Below are positions 15,779 through 23,785 of a stretch of DNA of 34,681 nucleotides, piece after piece. The notes beneath the pieces are model-generated. The model made no database searches. It was not told the DNA's origin and worked only from the letters and a program-made list of their open reading frames with translations. The stretch spans positions 1 through 34,681 of the forward strand of contig CALEUX010000118.1 in NCBI GenBank assembly GCA_937920475.1, read 5' to 3'. The translations under genes and the position numbers were made by a program. This DNA is from an uncultured Marinilabiliaceae bacterium (GTDB taxonomy: Bacteria > Bacteroidota > Bacteroidia > Bacteroidales > Marinilabiliaceae). The stretch's first letter is position 1, and each line of letters begins with the position of its first letter.

Positions 15779-16636
15779 ATGGCACAAAAAGATACCGAAA
15801 AGCGCTTGCCCAAAGCAGTGGTTATTTCTGATACCCATTTGGGTACAGTAGGCTGTAAGGCTGAACAGCTGCATGCTTATTTAAAAACCATTCGCCCCGA
15901 GATTTTGGTTCTCAATGGAGATATAATTGATGCCTGGCGGTTTAGCCGTAATTATTTTCCTGCCTCGCATATGAAGGTGGTAAGGCAGGTTATAAAAATG
16001 ATGGAACACGGAACGCGGGTGGTGTACATTGCTGGCAATCACGATGAGGTTTTGCGCAGGTTTACTGATATTAACTTTGATGGATTTTCGGTGGTTAACA
16101 AATTTGTTTTAACGCTGAATGGGCAAAAAACATGGATTTTTCATGGCGATGTTTTTGATGTGGTGATGCAACATTCAAAATGGTTGGCAAAGTTGGGTTC
16201 TGCCGGATATGGCCTTTTAACCGTTATCAACAAATCGGTAAATGCCTTGTTAAGCCTTTTTGGTCGGAAGCGGATTTCTTTGGCAAAAAAAATAAAAGAT
16301 AAAGTAAAGGGTGGAGCAGGGAAGGAAGTAACCAATTTCGAAAAAACAGTAGCCGATTTGGCTATTGGTAAAGGATATAGGTATGCCATCTGTGGTCACA
16401 TTCACCGACCTGCGCATAAAAATATAACATCCGACAGAGGTATGGTAACCTACCTGAATTCAGGCGATTGGGTCGAAAGCATGACAGCCCTTGAATATGA
16501 AAATGGCGATTGGCACTTAAAGTATTGGGACCAGGAAAGCGATGCTGCCATTGAAGATACCAATGTGGAAGAGATGTTCTCGAAATCGACAGGAGATATA
16601 TTCCGTAGGGTATTCAATGAAGTTATTAAAAGCTAA
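15779..16636 (+). CDS. LpxH-like calcineurin-type metallophosphatase (UDP-2,3-diacylglucosamine diphosphatase family)
   Basis: This 285-residue protein has the full metallophosphoesterase set: ISDTHLG (Asp18, His20), LNGDIIDAW (Asp48), GNHDE (Asn87, His88), FHGDVFD and the terminal CGHIHRP. The arrangement and the WRFSRNYFP segment match the LpxH-like family that hydrolyses UDP-2,3-diacylglucosamine to lipid X in lipid A synthesis. It is longer than E. coli LpxH (240), as is usual for Bacteroidota members, some of which carry extra helical insertions (here AGYGLLTVINKSVNALLSLFG, possibly membrane-associated). Whether it is the true LpxH or a paralogue acting on another lipid pyrophosphate cannot be settled. 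It lies 5' of a membrane-lipid acyltransferase gene, which fits an envelope-lipid role. Confidence 0.8.
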   Translation: MAQKDTEKRLPKAVVISDTHLGTVGCKAEQLHAYLKTIRPEILVLNGDIIDAWRFSRNYFPASHMKVVRQVIKMMEHGTRVVYIAGNHDEVLRRFTDINFDGFSVVNKFVLTLNGQKTWIFHGDVFDVVMQHSKWLAKLGSAGYGLLTVINKSVNALLSLFGRKRISLAKKIKDKVKGGAGKEVTNFEKTVADLAIGKGYRYAICGHIHRPAHKNITSDRGMVTYLNSGDWVESMTALEYENGDWHLKYWDQESDAAIEDTNVEEMFSKSTGDIFRRVFNEVIKS

Positions 16637-16865
16637 ACGAATGATTGGAGGAATTTTGAAAAATTTCTTTCTTCTAAGATGCCTCTTATCTTTTTCAGCA
16701 AAAAATACTTAAGAGTAAACCGATTTAATTCTTTCAGTTTTATTTTGGCCTGATAATAGGTGTAGAGTATCACTTATGTCATTTTTTCGTATTTTGTAAT
16801 TCAAACACAGGAACCGGATTTTAATAATGTATTTGTAACTAATACCTAATCAGGTGTCCAGAACT

Positions 16866-18626
16866 ATGAATTTTATTACAAAACAAAGTCTTAAAGATGC
16901 CGGACTACCGGTGCCCGAAAACCGCATTCTTCGCAGTTTGGCTTTTAAAGTTTTAAAAATTAACAAAATAAATAAGCTATACAGCGAGCATCTGTCGGGC
17001 TTAGACGGTATTGATTTTATATCTGCCTTGTTAAAAGCCCTCAATATCCAATACCAGATTGCTCCCGAAGAACTAAAAAATATACCTGAAAGGGGACCGT
17101 TTATTGTTATCTCCAATCATCCTTTTGGTTTTATTGATGGGGTAATCATGATTCATATCATGGCCCAAAGAAATCCTGACTTTAAAGTTTTGGCCAATTT
17201 TTTCCTGAAAGGGTTTTATCCCATCAAAGATTTTTTCCTCGATTTGAATCCCTTTGAATCACGCAGCCATTCCAATGTGAAAGGATTAAAACAAGCCATC
17301 AGTCATTTGGCCAATGGTTTTCCATTAGGGATTTTTCCTTCGGGCGAAGTGTCAACGGTTCAGGGTTTCTGGGGAAAGGTGGAAGATAAACCATGGGACC
17401 CAACCATTGTTAAATTTATAGTAAACTCCAAAGTGCCCGTGGTTCCATTGTTTTTTGGAGGTAAAAACAGCAGGGCTTTTCATATTAAAGGGAAAATTCA
17501 TCCATACCTAAGAACCATATCCATACCTTCCGAATTTTTTAAAAAAAGGAATCAAACATTGCGTGTACGTATTGGAAATGCCATCCAGCCGACCGACCTT
17601 CAAACGTTTGATTCGGTTCAAAAGGCCGGTAACTATATGCGGTTTTGTGTTTATGCCCTTGGAGTTGGCGGAACCGAATTAAGGAAGTTTTTTAAATTTG
17701 CATTTATTCCCACCAAAAAACCTGAACCCATTATTGATTCGCTTCCTGTGGAAAAGGTTGAAGAGGAAATTAAAAAGCTGAGCAAAGAAGGCGGCCTGCT
17801 GCTCGAGAGGTCCGATTTTCAGGTCTTTTTAGGAGCTTCTGAACAAATTCCCGGTATTATTCAGGAGTTGGGCCGGTTGCGCGAAGTTACCTTTCGTCAG
17901 GTAGGCGAAGGCACCAATCAGGCAATGGATGTGGATGGTTTCGATTTTTATTACCGCCATCTGTTCATTTGGGATAAAAAAGCCCGGTGCATTGTGGGTG
18001 CTTATCGCATGGGATGCGGTAAAGAAATTATTGAACGGTTTGGCATGAAGGGCTTTTATGTTACAAGTCTGTTTGATTTCGAGAAAGGCATGATTCCCAT
18101 ATTATCACAAACACTTGAGCTTGGCCGTTCGTTTGTGATGAAAGAATACCAGCAAAAACCGCTGCCCTTGTTTTTGCTGTGGCAGGGCATTTTGGTGCAT
18201 TTGCGTAAGAACCCCGGCTACCGTTATATTATGGGGCCGGTTAGCATCAGTAACGATTTTTCATCGTTATCAAAAGAAATCATTATAGCCTTTATTCGTA
18301 AAAATCACTACAACTACCAACTGGCATCTTTGGTTAAAGCCCGTAATGAATTTAAAGTAAAAACCAACATCGACGATATTGAATTACTGTTGGATAAGCA
18401 CAACAACGATCTTCAGAAAATTGACAGATTTATTGCCAATATTGAACCCGGAAGCATGAAAATACCAGTGCTTTTAAAGCAGTACATCCGTCAAAATGCA
18501 AAAATTATCTGCTTTAATGTTGACCCAAAATTCAATAATTGTCTCGATGGGTTAATGATTCTTGATTTAAATGAGCTACCCGAAGAAACCCTTAAATTCC
18601 TGAAAGAATCGGAAATATCTTCCTAA
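16866..18626 (+). CDS. Fused PlsC-type acyltransferase and GNAT-type N-acyltransferase (amino-acid lipid synthesis)
   Basis: From the ATG at 16866 the protein has 586 residues; a GTG at 16854 in frame would add four. The N-terminal half (about 65-260) is a lysophospholipid-type acyltransferase with SNHPFGFIDG and FPSGEVS. The C-terminal half (about 310-510) resembles the OlsB/GlsB N-acyltransferases and haemolysin-like GNAT proteins (FRQVGEGTNQAMDVDGFD, FYVTSLFDFEKG, LGRSFV, LFLLWQGI, YIMGPVSISNDF). Such pairs make N-acyl then O-acyl amino-acid lipids: ornithine lipids in proteobacteria, glycine lipids in Bacteroides. Here both steps are in one chain in the order O-acyl then N-acyl, opposite to OlsF. 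The amino acid (glycine, ornithine, serine-glycine) is unknown. The acyltransferase box reads HX5D instead of the usual HX4D. Confidence 0.85.
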   Translation: MNFITKQSLKDAGLPVPENRILRSLAFKVLKINKINKLYSEHLSGLDGIDFISALLKALNIQYQIAPEELKNIPERGPFIVISNHPFGFIDGVIMIHIMAQRNPDFKVLANFFLKGFYPIKDFFLDLNPFESRSHSNVKGLKQAISHLANGFPLGIFPSGEVSTVQGFWGKVEDKPWDPTIVKFIVNSKVPVVPLFFGGKNSRAFHIKGKIHPYLRTISIPSEFFKKRNQTLRVRIGNAIQPTDLQTFDSVQKAGNYMRFCVYALGVGGTELRKFFKFAFIPTKKPEPIIDSLPVEKVEEEIKKLSKEGGLLLERSDFQVFLGASEQIPGIIQELGRLREVTFRQVGEGTNQAMDVDGFDFYYRHLFIWDKKARCIVGAYRMGCGKEIIERFGMKGFYVTSLFDFEKGMIPILSQTLELGRSFVMKEYQQKPLPLFLLWQGILVHLRKNPGYRYIMGPVSISNDFSSLSKEIIIAFIRKNHYNYQLASLVKARNEFKVKTNIDDIELLLDKHNNDLQKIDRFIANIEPGSMKIPVLLKQYIRQNAKIICFNVDPKFNNCLDGLMILDLNELPEETLKFLKESEISS

Positions 18627-18658
18627 ATACAGAAGGAAAGGAGATGTCAGGCCGAGAA

Positions 18659-18681
18659 CCGGGGAGAATCTTGTTTCCCGG
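18659..18681. repeat. GC-rich hairpin downstream of the acyltransferase fusion
   Basis: CCGGGGA at 18659-18665 can pair with TTCCCGG at 18675-18681 (core CCGGG/CCCGG plus a wobble), in the gap before cmk. It is followed by ATATCTATCGCC rather than a T-run, so it is at best a weak terminator. It resembles the other CCGGGA/TCCCGG stems in this window and may belong to one family of intergenic hairpins. Confidence 0.4.
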
Positions 18682-18733
18682 ATATCTATCGCCGCCTTTT
18701 CAAAAACATTTTCTAACTTTAACCGCTTAAACT

Positions 18734-18755
18734 CCGGCACGAACACACTTGCCGG
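18734..18755. repeat. Hairpin just before cmk
   Basis: CCGGCA (18734-18739) and TGCCGG (18750-18755) form a perfect 6-bp GC-rich stem with a 10-base loop, ending 17 bases before the cmk ATG at 18773. It could be a leader stem that tunes translation of cmk or a 3' processing stem of the upstream message. There is no direct evidence for either. Confidence 0.4.
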
Positions 18756-18772
18756 GTGATTAACTGTTGTGT

Positions 18773-19474
18773 ATGCGAAAAGATATATCCAGGATTATAA
18801 TTGCTATTGATGGGCACTCATCATGTGGGAAAAGTACATTGGCCAAAGATCTTAGCCGAATGCTCCAACTGACTTATATCGATACCGGAGCCATGTATCG
18901 TGCTGTAACATTATTTGCTTTGCGCAATAATCTTATAGTTAATGGTGTCGTGGATGTGCCTGCTCTTCAAAGCCGCATTGGCGAAATCAGCATCGAACTC
19001 ATTAAAAACCCCATAACCGCTAAGGTGGAAACCCATTTGAATGACGAAAATGTTGAGAATGAAATTCGTACGCTCGAGGTCAGCAGCCATGTAAGCGCCG
19101 TAAGCACATTCGCTTTTGTGCGCAAACGCCTGGTTGAATTGCAGCAGCAAATGGGTGAAAGGGGCGGCATTGTTATGGATGGTCGCGATATTGGCACCGT
19201 GGTATTCCCCAATGCTGATTTAAAACTGTTTATGACAGCGTCGCCTGAAATTAGGGCTAAGCGGCGTTTCGATGAGATGATTCAGAAAGGCGAGGAGGTA
19301 ACCTTTGATGAGATTTTGGAGAATGTGAAAACCCGCGACCATATTGACAGCACCAGAACCGAAAGCCCGCTAAAAAAGGCCGACGATGCACTGGTGCTCG
19401 ATAACAGCCATATAACACCTCAGCAGCAATTGGACTGGATAATGGCAAGACTCAAAGAGCAGGGCTGGATTTAG
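18773..19474 (+). CDS. cmk: Cytidylate kinase
   Basis: Phosphorylates CMP and dCMP with ATP in the cytoplasm, part of pyrimidine nucleotide salvage and synthesis. From the ATG at 18773 it has 233 residues (MRKDISRIII); an in-frame TTG at 18767 would add two, but the ATG fits family starts better. The P-loop IAIDGHSSCGKST, the CMP-binding YIDTGAMYRAVTL, the MDGRDIGTVVFPNADLKLFMTAS block, the Arg-rich lid (RAKRRFDE) and RDHIDSTRTESPLKKADDA are all standard. The gene ends 19 bases before ispH, suggesting co-transcription. Confidence 0.97.
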   Translation: MRKDISRIIIAIDGHSSCGKSTLAKDLSRMLQLTYIDTGAMYRAVTLFALRNNLIVNGVVDVPALQSRIGEISIELIKNPITAKVETHLNDENVENEIRTLEVSSHVSAVSTFAFVRKRLVELQQQMGERGGIVMDGRDIGTVVFPNADLKLFMTASPEIRAKRRFDEMIQKGEEVTFDEILENVKTRDHIDSTRTESPLKKADDALVLDNSHITPQQQLDWIMARLKEQGWI

Positions 19475-19493
19475 ATTTGGTTAATAAGCTAAT

Positions 19494-20384
19494 ATGCAGC
19501 AGGATAATAATATGCCAATTATTGAAATTGATTCCAAATCGGGATTCTGTTTTGGTGTGGCGCGTGCCATTAAAATGGCTGAACAAATCATTTCTGAGCA
19601 AAAACCTGTGGTTAGTCTTGGAGATATTGTTCACAACGCCGAAGAAATATCCCGCCTAGAAAAATTTGGCATGTCATCGGTTTCGCACGAGCATATTCAA
19701 AGCCTTGGAAGTAAAACGGTGCTGTTTCGTGCCCACGGAGAGCCGCCATCGTCGTACGAAAGGCTGCAAAAACAGGGGGCTTGTATTGTTGATGCTACTT
19801 GTCCGGTAGTACTGAAACTTCAGCAGCGCATACACAAAGCATGGCTCGAAATGGCTGAAAAAAACGGGCAGATTGTTGTTTACGGGAAAAAGGGGCATCC
19901 TGAAGTCACCGGGCTCGTGGGGCAAACCAACGGTGAGGCCATTGTAATCAGCAATACTGACGATATTCGTTCAATTGATCCTTCGCGCCCTTTGGTGTTG
20001 TTTTCGCAAACCACCATGGACTTAAAAGGCTTTGAGGCCATTCGCGACTCCATACGTATTTGGATGAATCCCGGAGTAGAAGCAAGTTTTCATAATACCA
20101 TTTGTGCCCAGGTGGGTAACCGTGCCCCTCATTTACGGGTATTTGCATCAAAATACGATGTGGTAGTTTTTGTAGGCGGAGAAAAAAGTAGCAATGCCAA
20201 AGTGCTGTTCAATGTTTGTAAAGAAGTAAATACTTCCTCCTATTTCGCATCATCTGCCTTGGAGGTTCAGCCCGAATGGTTTCCCTTAAATGTAAAATCC
20301 ATAGGTATTTGTGGTGCTACTTCAACGCCCTTATGGCTTATGGAAGACGTGGCCGGTAAAATAAAGAGTTTTTTTATGCCTTAG
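19494..20384 (+). CDS. ispH: 4-hydroxy-3-methylbut-2-enyl diphosphate reductase
   Basis: Last enzyme of the MEP isoprenoid pathway, reducing HMBPP to IPP and DMAPP with a [4Fe-4S] cluster. The 296-residue protein keeps the three cluster cysteines in SGFCFGVARA, VDATCPVVLK and HNTICAQVGNR, plus LGDIVHN, RAHGEPP (His), YGKKGHPEVTGL (His and Glu) and the substrate-binding GATSTP near the end. A second ATG at 19512 (MPIIEID) matches family starts more closely, so the first six residues are uncertain. It follows cmk by 19 bases. Length is normal for the family. Confidence 0.96.
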   Translation: MQQDNNMPIIEIDSKSGFCFGVARAIKMAEQIISEQKPVVSLGDIVHNAEEISRLEKFGMSSVSHEHIQSLGSKTVLFRAHGEPPSSYERLQKQGACIVDATCPVVLKLQQRIHKAWLEMAEKNGQIVVYGKKGHPEVTGLVGQTNGEAIVISNTDDIRSIDPSRPLVLFSQTTMDLKGFEAIRDSIRIWMNPGVEASFHNTICAQVGNRAPHLRVFASKYDVVVFVGGEKSSNAKVLFNVCKEVNTSSYFASSALEVQPEWFPLNVKSIGICGATSTPLWLMEDVAGKIKSFFMP

Positions 20385-20555
20385 TAGCTGTTTAGGACTA
20401 TTTTTTAGAATCAAGACGCGAAGTTGGAACGAGTTGTAATGTCTATTTTGTCTAAACGTTCTTTTGAGTCTATTCTATCTATAATCTAAACTTCTATAAG
20501 TCTTTAATAAATAGAGATTTTTGAATTTAAACATAGGGACTTAGAATAAAATAAT
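20385..20555 (+). promoter_or_regulatory. Leader of pfkA with GTCT-rich repeat tract
   Basis: The 171-base gap before pfkA has no ORF or hairpin terminator that I can defend. It includes a GTCT/TCTA-rich stretch (about 20441-20504) with GTCTATTTTGTCTAAACG, GAGTCTATTC and ATAAGTCTTTAA, which resembles the GTCTTAAGTCT tracts in later intergenic regions of this window. No full TAnnTTTG box was found; the promoter is assumed by position. Confidence 0.3.
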
Positions 20556-21536
20556 ATGAGTACAATACGCAAAATTGCAGTTTTAACATCGGGCGGTGAT
20601 GCTCCCGGTATGAATGCTGCCATCAGGGCAGTGGTAAGAGGTGCTATTTTTAATAACCTTGCTGTTATGGGAGTGATGCGCGGTTATCAGGGGCTGATTC
20701 AGAACGACCTTGTTGAGATGAATTCCAAATCGGTGAGTAACATCATTCAGCAGGGTGGCACTATTCTAAAATCGGCCAGGAGCAAGGATTTTTTAACACC
20801 CGAAGGTCGTCAGACTGCTTTTGATAATTTACAGAAAAACAACATTGATGCTTTGGTGGTGATTGGTGGTGATGGAACCTTTACCGGAGCACGTATTTTT
20901 GCCCAGGAGTTTAATTATCCCATTGTAGGCATTCCGGGTACCATCGACAACGACATTTTCGGTACCGATTATACCATTGGATATGATACGGCATTGAATA
21001 CGGTGGTGGAGGCTGTGGATAAAATCCGCGACACAGCCAGCGCACACAGTCGCTTGTTTTTTATTGAAGTAATGGGGCGCGATGCCGGATTTCTGGCGTT
21101 GCGCGGAGGTATTGCCTCAGGGGCGGAAGCTGTTTTGGTACCTGAAATAGATACCGATTATGAGCGATTAGACAGCTTTTTAAGAAACAGCTATAAAAAG
21201 GAAAAATCATCGAGTATTGTACTGGTTGCTGAGGGTGAAAAAATGGGCGGCGCCATTAAAATTGCCGAGGAAATAAGTAAAAAGCACCCCGATTACGATG
21301 TGCGTGTATCTATTCTTGGTCATATACAACGAGGTGGCTCACCATCGGCTTTCGACAGGGTTGTGGCCAGCCGTATGGGCGTTTCGGCCATTGAAGCGCT
21401 GCTCGACGACCAGAAAAGCGTGATGATTGGAATGGTGAACAACGAGATTGTATATGTCCCATTTAACAAAGCGCTGAAAAACAAGAAGCCACTTAATCCT
21501 AAATCGTTGGAGTTGATTGATATTTTGTCGATATAG
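20556..21536 (+). CDS. pfkA: ATP-dependent 6-phosphofructokinase
   Basis: Phosphorylates fructose 6-phosphate to fructose 1,6-bisphosphate in glycolysis, cytoplasmic. The 326-residue length and motifs fit bacterial Pfk[30 protein letters not shown] with Gly after GGD as in ATP-using enzymes, [12 protein letters not shown] (catalytic Asp in the TIDND loop), [10 protein letters not shown], and [17 protein letters not shown]. The GGDG and GTIDNDI.GTD residues argue against the pyrophosphate-dependent type. It is 171 bases downstream of ispH and in the same direction, with a following gap of 525 bases. Confidence 0.96.
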   Translation: MSTIRKIAVLTSGGDAPGMNAAIRAVVRGAIFNNLAVMGVMRGYQGLIQNDLVEMNSKSVSNIIQQGGTILKSARSKDFLTPEGRQTAFDNLQKNNIDALVVIGGDGTFTGARIFAQEFNYPIVGIPGTIDNDIFGTDYTIGYDTALNTVVEAVDKIRDTASAHSRLFFIEVMGRDAGFLALRGGIASGAEAVLVPEIDTDYERLDSFLRNSYKKEKSSSIVLVAEGEKMGGAIKIAEEISKKHPDYDVRVSILGHIQRGGSPSAFDRVVASRMGVSAIEALLDDQKSVMIGMVNNEIVYVPFNKALKNKKPLNPKSLELIDILSI

Positions 21537-22061
21537 TTAATACATTTTTTAAGTGTCGGAACCTAAATAAAATCGGACTCCATATTTTTAAGATAATATA
21601 GAAAATAGCTCACCATTAGCTTTACTTTCTATGAATTCAATTTTTTGAAGATTTATTCTATTACCAGTAATCGTTTATTTTTGAGTTTTCAAATATTCAG
21701 TTAGTTAATTGAGTACGTTTCGTTTAATGCTTCAGATAATAATCTTGCATCGTGTACGAAAACGGCAGATGTATATTTCTTAATATTAAATAGATACGCA
21801 AATAGAGATTGTTAATAATTATTAAATCGTGCTTTTGTGCTAACCCTTCCTCTTTTCCATTCGTATATTTGTAACAAAAACAACTATACAATGTCGTCCT
21901 AATGCATAGTTGATATTTGTTTATAAGTATTAATTAATAGCATGTTTAATTAACTCGATGGGCTATGTGAATAACTACCGTTATCGAGCACGGAAAATAC
22001 AATCAGATGTACTCAGAAAACTCAAACAAACAGATAAACTCAAACAAAAAATCAGGAACAT
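21537..22061 (+). promoter_or_regulatory. Long leader and promoter region of the uronate genes
   Basis: A 525-base gene-free stretch. A good -7 box TATATTTG lies at 21864-21871; the nearest upstream TTTG (21834-21837) is 26 bases away, somewhat long for a -33. Transcription from here would give a leader of about 180 bases. Soon after comes CAACTATACA (21881-21890) and its near-complement TGCATAGTTG (21903-21912), a 9-of-10 pairing arm with one G-U, forming a hairpin or operator. Just before the ATG is a 13-base direct repeat, AAACTCAAACAAA, at 22018-22030 and 22036-22048. Nothing else recognisable is seen. Roles are inferred; uronate-responsive regulation would be expected. Confidence 0.45.
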
Positions 22062-23540
22062 ATGAAGCTCAATCGTCAAACTGCAGCAACAGCAAAAAGT
22101 TACCCAACGAGGATTTTGCAATTTGGAGAAGGTAATTTTTTAAGGGCCTTTTCCGACTGGATTGTGGATAAAATGAATAAAACCATTGACTTTAATTCTG
22201 GTATTGATGTTGTTCAGCCGCTACCCAATGGTATGGTTAATATGCTCAACGAGCAGGATGGCTTGTTCCATGTTTATCTTAAGGGTATAAAAAATGGCAA
22301 ACCTGTGCAGGAATACACGCTTGTTGATTGCATTAATAATGGCATCAATCCATACACTGATTTTAACCAGTATCAGCAAGCAATTCTCAATCCCGAACTG
22401 AGATTTGTTTTTTCAAATACTACCGAGGCCGGTATTTCATGGGATGCCAACGACCGATTTGACATGCAGCCGCAGAATTCCTTTCCCGGAAAGGTTGCAG
22501 CCCTTTTATACGCACGTTATAAAGCTTTCAATGGCGACCCCAAAAAAGGGCTGATATTTTTTCCTGCTGAACTCATCGACCGCAATGGTGATATGTTGAA
22601 AAAATATGTGCTTCAACACGCCGAAAACTGGAAACTGGAGGCCGGGTTTATTCAGTGGATTAATGATGCCAATTGCTTTTGCAGCACATTGGTCGACCGT
22701 ATTGTGCCCGGATTCCCAAAGGATGAGATCAAACAAATACAGCAGGAACTTGGCTTTGAGGACAATCTGGTGGTAGTGGGCGAGTATTTCCACTTTTGGG
22801 TTATTGAAGCGCCGGAGTGGGTAAAAGATGAGTTTCCGGCCGAAAAAGCAGGGCTTGATGTAAAGTTTGTTAAAGATATGACCAAATACCGCGAGCAAAA
22901 GGTTCAGGTATTAAATGGATGTCATACTGGAAGTTATGCCGTGTCTTTTTTGAGTGGGATTGAAACTGTACGCGAAGCCTACGAAAATCTTGAAACCGGC
23001 GAGTTTATGCGCGAACTGGTTTACGATGAGGTACTCCCTGTTCTTGATGGCACCGAAACAGAACTTAAATCGTTTGCTAAAAAAATTCTAGAACGGTTTA
23101 AAAACCCATATATCCGGCATCACTGGCAAAGCATTGCGCTTAATGCCATGTCGAAATGGGAAACAAGAAACCTGCCTACGTTGTTAAATTATTATGAAAA
23201 TCACGGCATGCTTCCACAAAAAGTAGTGTTTTCTCTGGCTGCCATGATTGCCTATTTCAAAGGCGAAGCCGAAGGAAAAACCTACAAAGTGCAGGACGAC
23301 CAGTGGATTCTCGATTTTTATAAAGAAGCCTGGGATGTCTGCGATGGACGTCCGGTTTCAATTTACAAACTGGTTGAAAAGGTGCTGAATCTGGAAAAGG
23401 TATGGAAACGTAATCTGAACGAGGTTCCTAATTTAACCATATCGGTGAGCCACTATCTGTTCCTGATTCAGCAGGTTGGAATGAAAAAGGCTGTTAAAGC
23501 TGTTCTCGATGTGAATAATCCGTTAATGAAAATGTCGTAA
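22062..23540 (+). CDS. uxaB: Tagaturonate reductase (mannitol dehydrogenase family)
   Basis: Reduces D-tagaturonate to D-altronate with NADH, second step of the isomerase pathway of galacturonate breakdown. The 492-residue protein opens with the family nucleotide-binding segment ILQFGEGNFLRAFSDWIVD and contains FSNTTEAGI, the catalytic-type block REQKVQVLNGCHTGSYAV (Lys, then Asn and His in the family spacing), and a C-terminal helical domain (RHHWQSIALNAMSKWETRNLPTLL in part). These features favour UxaB over fructuronate reductase (UxmB/UxuB) or mannitol dehydrogenase. The next gene, uxaA, supplies the following step, which supports the call. No galacturonate isomerase (uxaC) or KDG kinase/aldolase is in the window. 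Confidence 0.92.
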   Translation: MKLNRQTAATAKSYPTRILQFGEGNFLRAFSDWIVDKMNKTIDFNSGIDVVQPLPNGMVNMLNEQDGLFHVYLKGIKNGKPVQEYTLVDCINNGINPYTDFNQYQQAILNPELRFVFSNTTEAGISWDANDRFDMQPQNSFPGKVAALLYARYKAFNGDPKKGLIFFPAELIDRNGDMLKKYVLQHAENWKLEAGFIQWINDANCFCSTLVDRIVPGFPKDEIKQIQQELGFEDNLVVVGEYFHFWVIEAPEWVKDEFPAEKAGLDVKFVKDMTKYREQKVQVLNGCHTGSYAVSFLSGIETVREAYENLETGEFMRELVYDEVLPVLDGTETELKSFAKKILERFKNPYIRHHWQSIALNAMSKWETRNLPTLLNYYENHGMLPQKVVFSLAAMIAYFKGEAEGKTYKVQDDQWILDFYKEAWDVCDGRPVSIYKLVEKVLNLEKVWKRNLNEVPNLTISVSHYLFLIQQVGMKKAVKAVLDVNNPLMKMS

Positions 23541-23785
23541 GCAGCAATTTATCTTAGCAGCTGTTTAAGTTTTATATTGGATTTTTTAATAAGATGATTA
23601 GACCTGTCTGGCGATTGGCTGGGTAGATTAAATAGGAAGCATAGAAATATTGTGATTATTACTATGTGTTTGTCTTAAGTCTAGAAGTCTTAAGTCTTTT
23701 GTCTGAATATTTTCAGATTAAAATATTAAACAGCAACTTAGAATATCTAATCTTCTGATACAATAAAAGTTTAATCCTTTTAATT
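23541..23785 (+). repeat. Intergenic region with GTCTTAAGTCT direct repeats
   Basis: The 245-base gap between uxaB and uxaA contains a direct repeat of GTCTTAAGTCT (23672-23682 and 23688-23698), followed by TTTTGTCTGAAT. The unit is close in sequence to parts of the hairpin after uxaA and to the tract near 28190. No T-run terminator or clean promoter box is visible. The gap is long for a tight operon, so uxaA may have its own promoter. Confidence 0.5.

Noticed and set aside
22506-22898. 130-codon minus-strand frame inside uxaB
   Set aside because: Antisense to a well-supported enzyme and without family features.
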